Part shown: positions 50,740 through 59,400 of the stretch, one piece after another | Numbering within the stretch: position 1 is the first letter of the stretch | Layout: every line of letters starts with the position of its first letter | Program-made: the position numbers and the translations under genes | Source: Kribbella monticola | GTDB lineage: Bacteria > Actinomycetota > Actinomycetes > Propionibacteriales > Kribbellaceae | Length of the DNA stretch: 64,000 bases | Direction: 5' to 3' | Assembly: GCF_003261635.1 (NCBI RefSeq) | Contig: NZ_QFXK01000036.1 | Coordinates: forward strand, 98,452 to 162,451 | The notes under the pieces: generated by a model | Told to the model about the DNA's origin: nothing | Seen by the model: the letters and a program-made list of their open reading frames with translations, nothing else | Database searches by the model: none

Positions 50740-52212
50740 CTAGATCATCGGTACGCCGGGCGCCGGCCCGTGGCGGCGAAGTTCCCGCCAGGCCCCGGCC
50801 AGCCGGTCCACCGCGTCGCTCATCACCTCGGCCGGATAGCTGAACGGCACCCGGAGATGATCGTCGTGCTCCCCGGTCGGATCCATCGCCCGCCCGGCCA
50901 CCACCTCGACACCGTGCCGCAACGCCACCTGCGCGAACATTCGCGCGTCGGTATCAGGCAGCCGGATCCACAGCGCGGAACCGCCGTCGGGTTCGTCCCA
51001 CCTCCACTCCGGTAGTCGCTCGGTCACCAACTGCCCCATCAGCTTCCGCCGTACCGTTGCCAGCCGCGCCCGCGCAGCGGTCATCTCGTGCAGCCGCGGC
51101 AACAATCTCGCGGTGAGTGCCTGGTCGATCACCGGACTGCCCAGATCGGCCAGCGCCTTGTGCCGGGCGAGCCGTTCGGCCAGCGGCTTCGGCGCCCGGA
51201 TCCAGCCGATCCGCAGGCCACCCCACACCGCCTTCGACACCGACCCGATCGTGAACACCTCCGCCTTCTTCGGCGCGAAGGCGGCCAGCGGCGGCGGAAT
51301 CTCCGGACCGGCGGGATCCCATGCCGAGTATGCGTTGTCCTCGACAACGACCACGCCGTACTGCGCTGCCAGCTCGGCCACTTGCCGTCGCCGGTTGGCC
51401 GACATCAACCGGCCGGTCGGATTGTGGAACGTCGGCATCACGAACAGCATCGCCGGCTGGTGCTCGGCCAGCGCGGCTGCCAGCAGATCCGGCTTGATGC
51501 CGGCGTCATCGAGCGGTACGCCGACCACGCGGCCGCCGGCTGCGCCGAACAAGTCGAAGCACCCCGGCCAACTCGGTTGCTCGATCACCACAGTCGCGCC
51601 GGTTCGCAGATACATCTGGGTCGCGAGCGCTATCGCCTGGTGTGCGCCACTCGTCACCACGATCTCGTCGGCGGTCGTCGGAAGCCCCGACGCGCTGAAG
51701 TGATCAGCGATCCGTTCCCGCAGTTCCGGCAAGCCGCGGGGGTGGTAGCCGACGCCCTGCAACAACACTGACAGATCGGTGCGCGCGAGATCCTCCAACT
51801 CCCGGGCCAACTCCGGCATTCCAGGATCGACCGCGTAAGTCATCGCGATCACTTCGCCGGGGTCGACCGTGATCCGGTGGAACAACGACTCGCCGTACCC
51901 GGTCGGGATCCGCTTGTCCGCGCCCGATCGGCCTCGCCCGGCCGACGCGGCCACCGTCGTCCCGCTGCCGCGCCGGCTCTCGACCAGACCGCGGGCACGC
52001 AGTTCGTCGTACGCCGCGACGACCGTCGACCGGCTGATCGCCAAGGCCTCCGCGAGCGGTCGTTCGGCCGGCAGCCGGGCGCCGACGGGGAGTTCGTCGG
52101 AGCCGATCAGTGCGGTGATCGCGTCGGCGAGCCGTCGGTACAGCCCACCTGGTCCGGGCAGATGCCGGCCGATCAGTTCGCCGAGAGCGGCGGCGTCACC
52201 AGAACGGTCCAC
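50740..52212 (-). CDS. MocR-type PLP-dependent transcriptional regulator (GntR-aminotransferase fusion)
   Basis: A 490-residue protein with an N-terminal GntR winged helix (residues ~25-85: LYRRLADAITALIGSDELPVGARLPAERPLAEALAISRSTVVAAYDELRARGLVESRRGSGT) fused to a fold-type I aminotransferase domain. Binding of PLP is expected at the lysine in IGSVSKAVWGGLRIGW, with FVMPTFHNPTGRLMS and VVEDNAYSAW around it. Such regulators sense PLP or amino-acid derivatives. It is divergent from a LysE-family exporter gene, the usual MocR target layout, so it probably controls that gene. Confidence 0.92.
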   Translation of the reverse strand: MDRSGDAAALGELIGRHLPGPGGLYRRLADAITALIGSDELPVGARLPAERPLAEALAISRSTVVAAYDELRARGLVESRRGSGTTVAASAGRGRSGADKRIPTGYGESLFHRITVDPGEVIAMTYAVDPGMPELARELEDLARTDLSVLLQGVGYHPRGLPELRERIADHFSASGLPTTADEIVVTSGAHQAIALATQMYLRTGATVVIEQPSWPGCFDLFGAAGGRVVGVPLDDAGIKPDLLAAALAEHQPAMLFVMPTFHNPTGRLMSANRRRQVAELAAQYGVVVVEDNAYSAWDPAGPEIPPPLAAFAPKKAEVFTIGSVSKAVWGGLRIGWIRAPKPLAERLARHKALADLGSPVIDQALTARLLPRLHEMTAARARLATVRRKLMGQLVTERLPEWRWDEPDGGSALWIRLPDTDARMFAQVALRHGVEVVAGRAMDPTGEHDDHLRVPFSYPAEVMSDAVDRLAGAWRELRRHGPAPGVPMI

Positions 52213-52301
52213 TTCTCCTCGGATTGGCTCGGGCGGACTGCTTCGGACCCAGCCAGGCTAGACCCGGCAAGTCCACCACGGCTGTGAGAGTGAGGAATTG
52301 G

Positions 52302-52943
52302 ATGGGGATCGGGCAGGCGCTCGGGTTCGTCGGAGCGACGGTGGTGCTGGTCGGAATGCCAGGGCCCAACAACATCTACATCTCGCTCCGCAGTCTCACC
52401 CAGGGCCGCCGGGCAGGAGTCGTGTCCGCCCTCGCGATCGAGACCGGCTCACTGGTGTACGTCGTGGTCACGGCCCTCGGCCTCGTCGCGCTGGTCCAGG
52501 CCTCACCGACCCTCTTCACGGCGATCACCGTTGCCGGCGCGCTCTATCTGGCGTTCCTCGGAATCAAGTTGCTCAGGGCACCGATTACCGACGGCCCCGG
52601 CAGCATCCGGATCGCTCCACTAGGCCGCGTCTTTCGCGAAGGTGTCCTGGTGAACCTGCTCAACCCGAAGGCGGCACTGTTCTTCCTTGCCTTCCTCCCC
52701 CAGTTCACGACCCGCGGCGCCGCACCGGACCGCCTGCGCACAGAGATGCTCGCCCTCGGCCTCGCCGTGATGCTGATCGGCCTCGCGCTCGACCTCTCCT
52801 ATGCCCTAGGCGCCGACGCTCTCGGCCGCCGTTTCCGCTCCCTCCGCACAACTAGCCGAGCCCGCAACCGCTGCGTGGCCGCCGTCTACCTACTGCTCGC
52901 GCTGTTCGCCTTGACCACCGCGATCGCGCCGTCCTTCCACTGA
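52302..52943 (+). CDS. LysE family amino-acid/threonine exporter
   Basis: A 213-residue membrane protein with about six spans and the family pattern GATVVLVGMPGPNNIYISLRSLTQGRRAGVVSALAIETGSLVYVVVTALGL, FLGIKLLRAP and FREGVLVNLLNPKAALFFLAFLPQF. Export of an amino acid or related amine is expected. The start at 52302 follows GAGG by eight bases. Its 3' end overlaps the convergent debranching-type gene by 58 bases. Divergent from the MocR regulator. Confidence 0.9.
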   Translation: MGIGQALGFVGATVVLVGMPGPNNIYISLRSLTQGRRAGVVSALAIETGSLVYVVVTALGLVALVQASPTLFTAITVAGALYLAFLGIKLLRAPITDGPGSIRIAPLGRVFREGVLVNLLNPKAALFFLAFLPQFTTRGAAPDRLRTEMLALGLAVMLIGLALDLSYALGADALGRRFRSLRTTSRARNRCVAAVYLLLALFALTTAIAPSFH

Positions 52944-54910
52944 ACCGACAGGGATCCACCACCCACGGTCAGTCCCTTCAACGTGAGTTGCCGCCACGGC
53001 AGTTGCTCAGCGGGTGTCACGCTCACTGTGCCGTTCTCGAGGTCCGGGGTGATGCCGAAGGCCGCGATCAGGACGGCGATCGCGGAGGCGGCTGCCCAGG
53101 CTTGCGGGCGGCAAGAGAGGGGGTACGGCGTGGGAGTGGTCTCCTCGGTGAGGCCGCGACCGCCGTAGAGCTCGGGAAGGCGGTAGTCGAACGACTCGGC
53201 TGCGCGGAGGAGCCCTTCGACGTACAAGGTGGCGGGGGCGGTCGGCGTACCAGCTGAGCGGGCGGCGGCGTACAGGCCTTCGATCGCCATCGCGGTGTCG
53301 TGCGGCCAGACGCTGCCGGTGTGGTAGCCGAGGGGGTTGAAGCGAGTCATTGCCTTGGACAACGTTCTCAGGCCGAAGCCGCTGTTCAGGTCGTCGGACG
53401 AGAGAACCTCGACGACGCGCTGCTCTTCCTCGGCGTCGAGCAGGCCGGTGCCGAGGAGGTGGCCGAGGTTGGAGTGCGGGCCGGCGACGGGCTTCTTCGC
53501 GCCGTCGAGAGCGATCGCCGGGTAACCGTCGACCCAGAAGCTGCTGCGGAACCTCGCCTTCAGCGTTGCCGCCCACTCGCGCCACTGGGGCGCGCCGTCC
53601 TCACCGAGTGCGTCGAGGAGTTCCGCGCCCTTCATGGCGGCCGAGTACGCGTACGCCTGGACTTCGCAGAGCGCGATCGGTGCGGTCGCGATGGTGCCGT
53701 CGGGCCATTGCACCGAGTCCGAAGAGTCCTTCCAGCCTTGGTTCGCGAGGCCGTGGCCCGACTCGTCGATGTACTCGAGGAAGCCGTCGCCGTCCGGGTC
53801 GGCGTACTCGCTCATCCAGGTGAGCGCCTTGCGTAGCGCAGGAAGCAGTTCGCGGACCTCGTCGATCGGCATCCCCCACCGCCACGCCTTGTGCAGGGTG
53901 ATGACCCAGAGCTGGGTGGCGTCGTGCGTTCCGTAGTACGTCGCAGGGAGCACGAGACCGCCGCCGTGATCGGTGACGCTGGTGCGGAGTTCGTGCGGGA
54001 TCTTGCCCGGCTGCTCCGCCGAGTCCGGGTCCACCTTGGTGCCCTGCCAAGCGGCGAGCGCGCGCAAGGTCCCCGCGGCGAGACCCGGGTCGACCGGGAT
54101 CAGCATGCCCGACGAGATCAGCGAGTCCCGCCCGAAGAGCGTCAGGTACCACGGTGGGCCGGCGCCGAGATAGCGCTCTCCCCCGTTCGCCTCGAGCTGC
54201 AGTCCGGCGACGTCGTCGAGCGACCTGCGGACCCAGCGGGCGACCCGGTTGTCGTCACAGTCGACAGACACGTGCTCGTACGCCGGCCGGTCGGCGGGCG
54301 GATCGATGCTGAACCCGTCCGTCGCCGGGAAGGTCGCGGAGACCCGCAGTACGAGGGTGAACTCTCCGCCGGCGGCGATCTTCGGTTCCCAGGTCAAACC
54401 TTCAGAGGCACTGGGCTCGAAGTGTGCGCTGACTTGAATGCCGTCCGACTCCCAGGTCAGCCCACCTACTGCATCAACGGCGGGGACAGCGGAGAGATCG
54501 GCCGCGGCGCCGCTGCGGATGGCGGCGATCCCGGCGAGATCGGTGCCCAGGGCAACTTCCAGCCGGGGCGTGATCTCGGTGCGGGAGCGGTTGACGACGG
54601 TGAACTGCTCGGTCAGGCCGTCGCCGTCGACCGACCGGGTGCGCCGCAAGGTGACGGTCGGGTCGTGGCCGGGGTCGCCGAGACCGTCGAGGACAGCGAC
54701 GAACTGGTGGGTGCAGGCGTTCTGCTCGTCGACGTGGAGCGGTACCGGTGGCCGGCCGTCGACCGTGACGGCCAGGCGCGACAGGATCCGCCGGTCGCGC
54801 GCATAGAGGCCCTCGCCCTCGTCGGACCCGCCGGTGAGCTGCCCGGAGGCCGGGGACAACACCACCCAGGGAGCGGCGATCGCGGTCACGAGTTCGTGGA
54901 GCTGAGCCAT
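52886..54910 (-). CDS. Glycogen debranching-type enzyme (amylo-alpha-1,6-glucosidase-like, GH63/133 fold)
   Basis: A 674-residue protein. Residues ~15-200 form an N-terminal beta domain of the glycogen-debranching N-terminal family (GGSDEGEGLYARDRRILSRLAVTVDG). A (alpha/alpha)6 barrel follows with the acid/base regions YLTLFGRDSLISSGML and FLEYIDESGHGLANQGWKDSSDSVQWPDG, then GYHTGSVWPHDTAMAIEGL. Related proteins cleave alpha-glucosidic links, but many of this class are uncharacterised. No signal sequence is visible. The last 58 bases are antisense to the LysE gene end, so one of the two C-termini may be read incorrectly or the overlap is real. Confidence 0.85.
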   Translation of the reverse strand: MAQLHELVTAIAAPWVVLSPASGQLTGGSDEGEGLYARDRRILSRLAVTVDGRPPVPLHVDEQNACTHQFVAVLDGLGDPGHDPTVTLRRTRSVDGDGLTEQFTVVNRSRTEITPRLEVALGTDLAGIAAIRSGAAADLSAVPAVDAVGGLTWESDGIQVSAHFEPSASEGLTWEPKIAAGGEFTLVLRVSATFPATDGFSIDPPADRPAYEHVSVDCDDNRVARWVRRSLDDVAGLQLEANGGERYLGAGPPWYLTLFGRDSLISSGMLIPVDPGLAAGTLRALAAWQGTKVDPDSAEQPGKIPHELRTSVTDHGGGLVLPATYYGTHDATQLWVITLHKAWRWGMPIDEVRELLPALRKALTWMSEYADPDGDGFLEYIDESGHGLANQGWKDSSDSVQWPDGTIATAPIALCEVQAYAYSAAMKGAELLDALGEDGAPQWREWAATLKARFRSSFWVDGYPAIALDGAKKPVAGPHSNLGHLLGTGLLDAEEEQRVVEVLSSDDLNSGFGLRTLSKAMTRFNPLGYHTGSVWPHDTAMAIEGLYAAARSAGTPTAPATLYVEGLLRAAESFDYRLPELYGGRGLTEETTPTPYPLSCRPQAWAAASAIAVLIAAFGITPDLENGTVSVTPAEQLPWRQLTLKGLTVGGGSLSVQWKDGAIAVVKANSASSR

Positions 54911-54951
54911 GTCTCCACCCTAAGCCGGGCGATTTGCGGCACAGTGGCGGT

Positions 54952-55437
54952 GTGAACAGCGTCGCGACATTCCTGGTCGGAGTAGCGATCTTCGTCGGCA
55001 TCATCGGCATCGTGATCCCTGTGCTGCCCGGCGCGATCCTGAGTCTCGCCGCGATCCTGATCTGGGCCCTGGAGGAGCAGAGCGCCACCGGCTGGGTCGT
55101 GCTGTCGGCCGCGGTGGTGCTGATCGGGGCCAGCCAGGTGGTCAAGTACATCGTGCCCGAGCGGCGGCTGCGCGAGTCCGGCGTACCCCGAAGATCGATG
55201 CTGATCGGGATCCTGCTCGGCATCGTCGGGTTCTTCCTGATCCCGGTGGTTGGTCTGTTCGTCGGGTTCCCGCTGGGCGTCTACCTGTCCGAGCGGCAGC
55301 GGCTCGGCACGCACGACCAGGCCTGGGTCTCGACGAAACACGCGCTGCGCGCGACCGGTCTGTCGATCCTGATCGAGTTCATCGGTACTTCGCTGGCCGC
55401 GGCCGTCTGGCTGGTCGCCGTGCTGTTCCTGGTCTGA
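54952..55437 (+). CDS. DUF456 family membrane protein
   Basis: A 161-residue protein with three to four membrane spans and the DUF456 pattern VGIIGIVIPVLPGAILSLAAILIWALEE, SQVVKYIVPERRLRESGVPRRSMLIGILLGIVGFFLIPVVGLFVGFPLGVYLSE. The start is a GTG at 54952, preferred over TTG 54934. It is divergent from the debranching-type gene and separated from the next by 132 bases. Function unknown. Confidence 0.85.
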   Translation: MNSVATFLVGVAIFVGIIGIVIPVLPGAILSLAAILIWALEEQSATGWVVLSAAVVLIGASQVVKYIVPERRLRESGVPRRSMLIGILLGIVGFFLIPVVGLFVGFPLGVYLSERQRLGTHDQAWVSTKHALRATGLSILIEFIGTSLAAAVWLVAVLFLV

Positions 55438-55447
55438 CGACTGCCAC

Positions 55448-55476
55448 GCTGTTGCGATTGCCAGGCTGTTGCCAGG
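55448..55476. promoter_or_regulatory. Direct repeats TTGCCAGG with 11-bp period, candidate response-regulator site
   Basis: TTGCCAGG occurs at 55458-55465 and 55469-55476, starts 11 bases apart (one DNA turn), and GCTGTTGC occurs at 55448-55455 and 55465-55472. OmpR-family regulators bind such direct repeats. The same GATTGCCAGG string recurs before the OmpR-type regulator gene at 56126-56135. Confidence 0.5.
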
Positions 55477-55569
55477 TTCGCCGGAGGTTGGTCTCAGGAA
55501 CGCGACGCAAGGTGGGACGACCAGCATCAGGTGCACTGCCTGGTGCGTAGTACCGGGAGGCAATTCAGC

Positions 55570-56103
55570 ATGGCGTCGTTCCAGAAGCTCACCGAGAAGC
55601 GCTGGCGGGTAGCCGGCACGGCCGCCGCGGTCGCGGTCACCACGGCAGCCGGCGGAGTCGCCTGGGCCACCACCAACGCGGACCCGACTCCCTCGCCGTC
55701 CACCTCACCGACGGCACCGGCCGATCCCAAGCCCGGCAAGGGCCCGGGCGGCATGGGCCGGCACGGCGAGTTCGGGATGATGGGTGCGCTGCACGGCGAG
55801 TTCGTCGTCGAGAAGCAGGGCGGCGGCTATCAGACCGTCGCCACCCAGCGCGGCGAGGTGACTGCGGTCAGCAAGGACTCGATCACCGTCAAGAGCGCCG
55901 ACGGATACAGCAAGACCTACACGCTGACGGCCGACACGCTGGTCAACGCGACCCGCGACGGCATCGACAGCGTGAAGAACGGGAACCAGGTCGCTGTCAG
56001 CGCGATCGTCGCCGATGGCAAGGCCACCGCGGTCAGCGTGAACGACGGCACGGTCCGCGACGCGGCCGGTCAGAAGTGGGGCTTCAAGCACGGACCTCGG
56101 TGA
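55570..56103 (+). CDS. Membrane-anchored or secreted DUF5666-like protein
   Basis: A 177-residue protein with one N-terminal hydrophobic stretch (residues ~13-33, RVAGTAAAVAVTTAAGGVAWA) and a Pro/Ser/Gly-rich linker. A beta-rich domain follows: GEVTAVSKDSITVKSADGYSKTYTLTADTLVNATRDGIDSVKNGNQVAVSAIV, the DUF5666 pattern (small barrel). It sits 75 bases upstream of an OmpR/kinase pair and carries the same repeat in its promoter as that operon, so it is a probable target of the system. Its role is unknown. Confidence 0.72.
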   Translation: MASFQKLTEKRWRVAGTAAAVAVTTAAGGVAWATTNADPTPSPSTSPTAPADPKPGKGPGGMGRHGEFGMMGALHGEFVVEKQGGGYQTVATQRGEVTAVSKDSITVKSADGYSKTYTLTADTLVNATRDGIDSVKNGNQVAVSAIVADGKATAVSVNDGTVRDAAGQKWGFKHGPR

Positions 56104-56125
56104 TCACGGGCTGACACTCACAGCC

Positions 56126-56152
56126 GATTGCCAGGAACCTTCCAGCAACAGC
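56126..56152. promoter_or_regulatory. Shared repeat elements upstream of the response regulator gene
   Basis: GATTGCCAGG (56126-56135) repeats the ten bases at 55456-55465. GCAACAGC (56145-56152) is the reverse complement of GCTGTTGC upstream of the DUF5666 gene. They lie 27-53 bases before the regulator start at 56179. Confidence 0.45.
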
Positions 56153-56178
56153 ACGGGTGCGGGCGTAAGACTGTGATC

Positions 56179-56880
56179 ATGAGCCCGCATCTGCTGGTGG
56201 TCGACGACGAGCCGAACATCGTCGAACTGCTGTCCGCGAGTCTGCGCTTCGCCGGGTACGACGTGTCGACGGCGACGCACGGCGCCGAGGCCCTCCGCAA
56301 GGCGCGCGAGGTCGAACCGGACCTGGTCGTGCTGGACGTGATGATGCCCGGCCTGGACGGTTTCGAAGTGGTCCGCCGGCTGCGCGGTGAGGACCGGCAC
56401 GTACCGGTGCTGTTCCTCACCGCGCGCGACGCCGTCGAGGACAAGGTGCTCGGTCTGCACACCGGCGCCGACGACTACGTCACCAAACCGTTCAGCCTGG
56501 ACGAACTGGTCGCCCGGGTCCGCGCGCTGCTGCGCCGGTCCGGGCATCGCGAGCAGGCCACCACCGAGGCAGCCATCCTGCGGTACGCCGACCTGGAGCT
56601 GAACGAGGACAGCTACGAGGTGTTCAAGGCCGGTCAAGCGGTGCAGCTCTCGCTCACCGAGTTCAAGCTTCTGCGTTGCCTGCTGGAGAACGCCGAGCGG
56701 GTGATGTCGAAGGGCCAGATCCTCTCGGCGGTCTGGAACTACGACTTCGCGGGCGACGCCGGCGTGGTCGAGTCGTACATGTCCTACCTGCGCCGCAAGG
56801 TCGACACCGGCGACCAGAAGCTGCTGCACACCGTCCGCGGGGTCGGCTACGTGCTGCGCACCCCCCGAGGCGCAAACTGA
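56179..56880 (+). CDS. OmpR family response regulator
   Basis: A 233-residue response regulator. Receiver motifs: VVDDEPN (acidic pair 9-10), phosphorylatable Asp53 in VVLDVMMPGLDG, LFLTARD and a lysine in VTKPF. The C-terminal winged helix carries LSLTEFKLLRCLLENAERVMSKGQILSAVWNYDFAGDAGVVESYMSYLRRKVDTGDQKLLHTVRGVGYVLR. The ATG at 56179 is chosen because the family begins MSPHLLVVDD; a GTG six bases earlier is possible. Its stop overlaps the kinase start (TGATG). Repeats before its own gene suggest autoregulation. Confidence 0.94.
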   Translation: MSPHLLVVDDEPNIVELLSASLRFAGYDVSTATHGAEALRKAREVEPDLVVLDVMMPGLDGFEVVRRLRGEDRHVPVLFLTARDAVEDKVLGLHTGADDYVTKPFSLDELVARVRALLRRSGHREQATTEAAILRYADLELNEDSYEVFKAGQAVQLSLTEFKLLRCLLENAERVMSKGQILSAVWNYDFAGDAGVVESYMSYLRRKVDTGDQKLLHTVRGVGYVLRTPRGAN

Positions 56881-58403
56881 TGCCCCACCGGCGGCTGGCC
56901 GACCGCTACCCGCTCCGCATCACCATCGTCTTGGTGCTACTGGCGCTGGTCACCGCCGCCCTGCTGGCCTCCGGCGTCATCGCCACCACCATCATGCGCG
57001 GCTACCTCATCGATCGGGTGGACAGCCAGCTCGCCGAAGCCGCTCCCCCGCTCGCCGGGCGCATCCTCATCCGCAACGGGAACGGCGAGCGACCAGGCCA
57101 AGGCCCCGGCGGCAACCGGCCACCACCGAGTCCATTCCTCGTTCGCTACTACGCAGCCGACGGCACGGTCCTCAACACCCTCGACCGGGGACCGGTGTCC
57201 AGCAAACCGGAGCCGGACATTCCGGCGCTGACCTCGGCGAAGGCGGCCTCGCTGACTGGCCCGTTCGATGTGAAGGCCGTCAGCGGCGGCGCAACCTGGC
57301 GGGTGCTGGTGGTGCCGACCAGGAACATCCCGGGCGGGTGGGTGGCGATCTCCCAGAGCCTCGAAGACATGGACCAGACGATCCAGCGGCTCGTCGGCGT
57401 CCAGGTGGCCGCGGGCATCATCCTGCTCGTTCTGCTGGCTGGCGTCGGGACCTACGTCGTACGGCGTAGTCTGCGCGGGCTGGAGGATGTCGAGCACACC
57501 GCGGTGGCGATCGCGGGTGGGGACCTGAGCCGCCGGGTGCCGCAGCGGGATCCGCGGACCGAGGTCGGGCGGTTGTCGCTCGCGCTGAATCAGATGCTCG
57601 GGCAGATCGAGACCGCGTTCGCCCAGCGGACCGCCTCGGAGTTCGCGGCCCGCAGATCCGAGGACGCCGCTCGCCGCTCGGCCGAGGTGGCGCGGGAGTC
57701 CGAGGACAACGCGCGGCAGTCGGAGGAACGGATGCGGCGGTTCATCGCCGACGCCTCGCACGAGTTGCGGACGCCGCTGACCTCGATCCGCGGATTCGCC
57801 GAGCTGACCAGGCAGCGCGGCAGCATCGATCCGGCCACGATGAAGCGGATCGAGGACGAGGCGAAGCGGATGGGTCTGCTCGTCGACGACTTGTTGCTGC
57901 TGGCACGACTCGATCAGCAGCGGCCGCTCCAGCACCAGCCGGTGGATCTGCTCACGCTGGCCGGCGACTCGGTGCACGACGTACAGGCTCTGCAGCCGGA
58001 GCGATCGGTCAAGTTCCAGATCCTGCCTGGTTCGGACGCGCCCGTGGTGGATGGTGACGAGGCGCGGTTGCGGCAGGTGCTCGGAAACCTGGTCAGCAAC
58101 GCACTCCACCACACCCCGGTCGAGGCACCGATCACGGTCTCGGTCGGTACCCGCGACAACGAGGCCATCCTCGAAGTCGCGGACACCGGCCCGGGCCTCG
58201 ACGAGCAACAGAAGGCGAAGGTCTTCGAGCGCTTCTACCGCGCCGACTCAGCGCGCACCCGAGCCACCGGTGGCTCAGGCCTCGGCCTTTCGATCGTGGC
58301 CGCCCTCGTCGCCGCCCACAACGGCCACGTGACCGTCACCGACACCCCTGGCGGCGGCGCCACCTTCACCGTCCACCTACCCGTATCGCTGCAGAACACC
58401 TAG
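56880..58403 (+). CDS. Sensor histidine kinase (HAMP, HisKA, HATPase)
   Basis: A 507-residue kinase with spans at ~13-38 and ~175-200 and an extracytoplasmic sensor of ~135 residues. HAMP follows (RRSLRGLEDVEHTAVAIAGGDLSRRV), then an unusual 45-residue repetitive helix (ARRSEDAARRSAEVARESEDNARQSEER), then HisKA with the His in ADASHELRTPLTSIRGF. Last is the ATPase domain (RLRQVLGNLVSNALHHTP, VADTGPGL, GGSGLGLSIV). It phosphorylates the OmpR-type regulator. Its TAG shares CTAG with the stop of the convergent YidC gene. Confidence 0.93.
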   Translation: MPHRRLADRYPLRITIVLVLLALVTAALLASGVIATTIMRGYLIDRVDSQLAEAAPPLAGRILIRNGNGERPGQGPGGNRPPPSPFLVRYYAADGTVLNTLDRGPVSSKPEPDIPALTSAKAASLTGPFDVKAVSGGATWRVLVVPTRNIPGGWVAISQSLEDMDQTIQRLVGVQVAAGIILLVLLAGVGTYVVRRSLRGLEDVEHTAVAIAGGDLSRRVPQRDPRTEVGRLSLALNQMLGQIETAFAQRTASEFAARRSEDAARRSAEVARESEDNARQSEERMRRFIADASHELRTPLTSIRGFAELTRQRGSIDPATMKRIEDEAKRMGLLVDDLLLLARLDQQRPLQHQPVDLLTLAGDSVHDVQALQPERSVKFQILPGSDAPVVDGDEARLRQVLGNLVSNALHHTPVEAPITVSVGTRDNEAILEVADTGPGLDEQQKAKVFERFYRADSARTRATGGSGLGLSIVAALVAAHNGHVTVTDTPGGGATFTVHLPVSLQNT

Positions 58404-59074
58404 CGCTGCAGCAACATGCGTTCTGCCACGGTCCAGGTGGTTGTTGTGAGTAGGTAGAGGCCTGCGGCGAGGGGGATGAAGGCCGCGGTGGCGAGCGTGC
58501 CGTAAGGCAGGACGCGAGTCAGGTGACCTGCGAGGCCGGCCGGCTGAGTGTCGGCAGTACGACGCTGCCAGCGCGACGAGAAGTAGGCGACTACCGCAAG
58601 CAGTACTGCGAGGCCGAGGTAGACCGGCGTCGACGTGAGCAGCGGCCAGTGCAGGCCTAGCGGTGCGCCGAACAAGGTGCCGGTGAGCAACTGGTTCGAC
58701 TGCCCAGCAACTACCGCAGTGGAGAACAAGCGGTACATCAGCCAGAAGAACGGCAGTTGGGCAAGCAGCGGCAGGCACCCCGCGAACAACGAGCCGGACT
58801 CCGCCTGCAGTGCGGCGATCTCCCGGTTCAGCCGTTCGGGATCGCCCTTGTGCCGCTCGGAGAGTTCCTTCAGTTGCGGAAGGAGCGCAGTGCGGGACTT
58901 CGTTCCGCGGGCAGCGCGGATGCTGAGTGGGAGGAGGGCGAGTCGGACGGCCACTGTGCAGACCACGATCGCCAGCGCGGCGGCGTACGGGCCGGTGACG
59001 GGTTCGAAGGTCTGGGCGATCCAGAGGACCAGGTGGTACGCGCCGCTGACCGGCACGTCGAGGAAAGCAGGCAT
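58400..59074 (-). CDS. YidC/Oxa1-type membrane insertase, short form
   Basis: From the ATG at 59074 the protein is 224 residues, shorter than the usual 300-400 of actinobacterial YidC. It has the family pattern YHLVLWIAQTF, RLALLPLSIRAARGTKSRTALLPQLKELSERHKGDPERLNREIAALQAESG, CLPLLAQLPFFWLMYRLF and three further spans. The key Arg in span 1 (VRLALLPL) is present. It lacks the long C-terminal basic tail. It is probably a second YidC paralogue inserting or folding specific membrane proteins. DUF6412 precedes it on the same strand. Confidence 0.87.
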   Translation of the reverse strand: MPAFLDVPVSGAYHLVLWIAQTFEPVTGPYAAALAIVVCTVAVRLALLPLSIRAARGTKSRTALLPQLKELSERHKGDPERLNREIAALQAESGSLFAGCLPLLAQLPFFWLMYRLFSTAVVAGQSNQLLTGTLFGAPLGLHWPLLTSTPVYLGLAVLLAVVAYFSSRWQRRTADTQPAGLAGHLTRVLPYGTLATAAFIPLAAGLYLLTTTTWTVAERMLLQR

Positions 59075-59123
59075 GACAAAGCTCCACGAGAGTGAGAAAG
59101 GGATGAGGTAGCGAGGAAACTCG

Positions 59124-59390
59124 CTACTGTCCCGGTGCTCGTGGGCGTGGGCGGCCGGCGGCGCCGGGGTCGCGGAGCGGGAGGTACGCGGCCTTGCGGG
59201 TGGATTCACGCAAAGCGGTGGCGCGGGCAAGCAGCGGTGCGGCGGTCGGGCGGCTCGCGGCGGCGCGGGAGACCAACAGTACGGCGAACAAAGCGGCCGC
59301 CGCCGTGAGCACGGCGGCGGCCAGCAGACCCGAGTCCGGGCCGAGGGCAGGGATCGCCAGCGTCCAGATGCCGGCGAGTGCCCTGCCCAT
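59124..59390 (-). CDS. DUF6412 family small membrane protein
   Basis: An 88-residue protein with a hydrophobic span (AAAVLTAAAALFAVLLVSR) and the basic tail SRPTAAPLLARATALRESTRKAAYLPLRDPGAAGRPRPRAPGQ, which matches the short DUF6412 family often found beside this YidC form. It may assist the insertase; this is inference from the pairing. It lies 10 bases after the sigma factor gene stop. Confidence 0.75.
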   Translation of the reverse strand: MGRALAGIWTLAIPALGPDSGLLAAAVLTAAAALFAVLLVSRAAASRPTAAPLLARATALRESTRKAAYLPLRDPGAAGRPRPRAPGQ

Positions 59391-59400
59391 CAGAGCTTCA

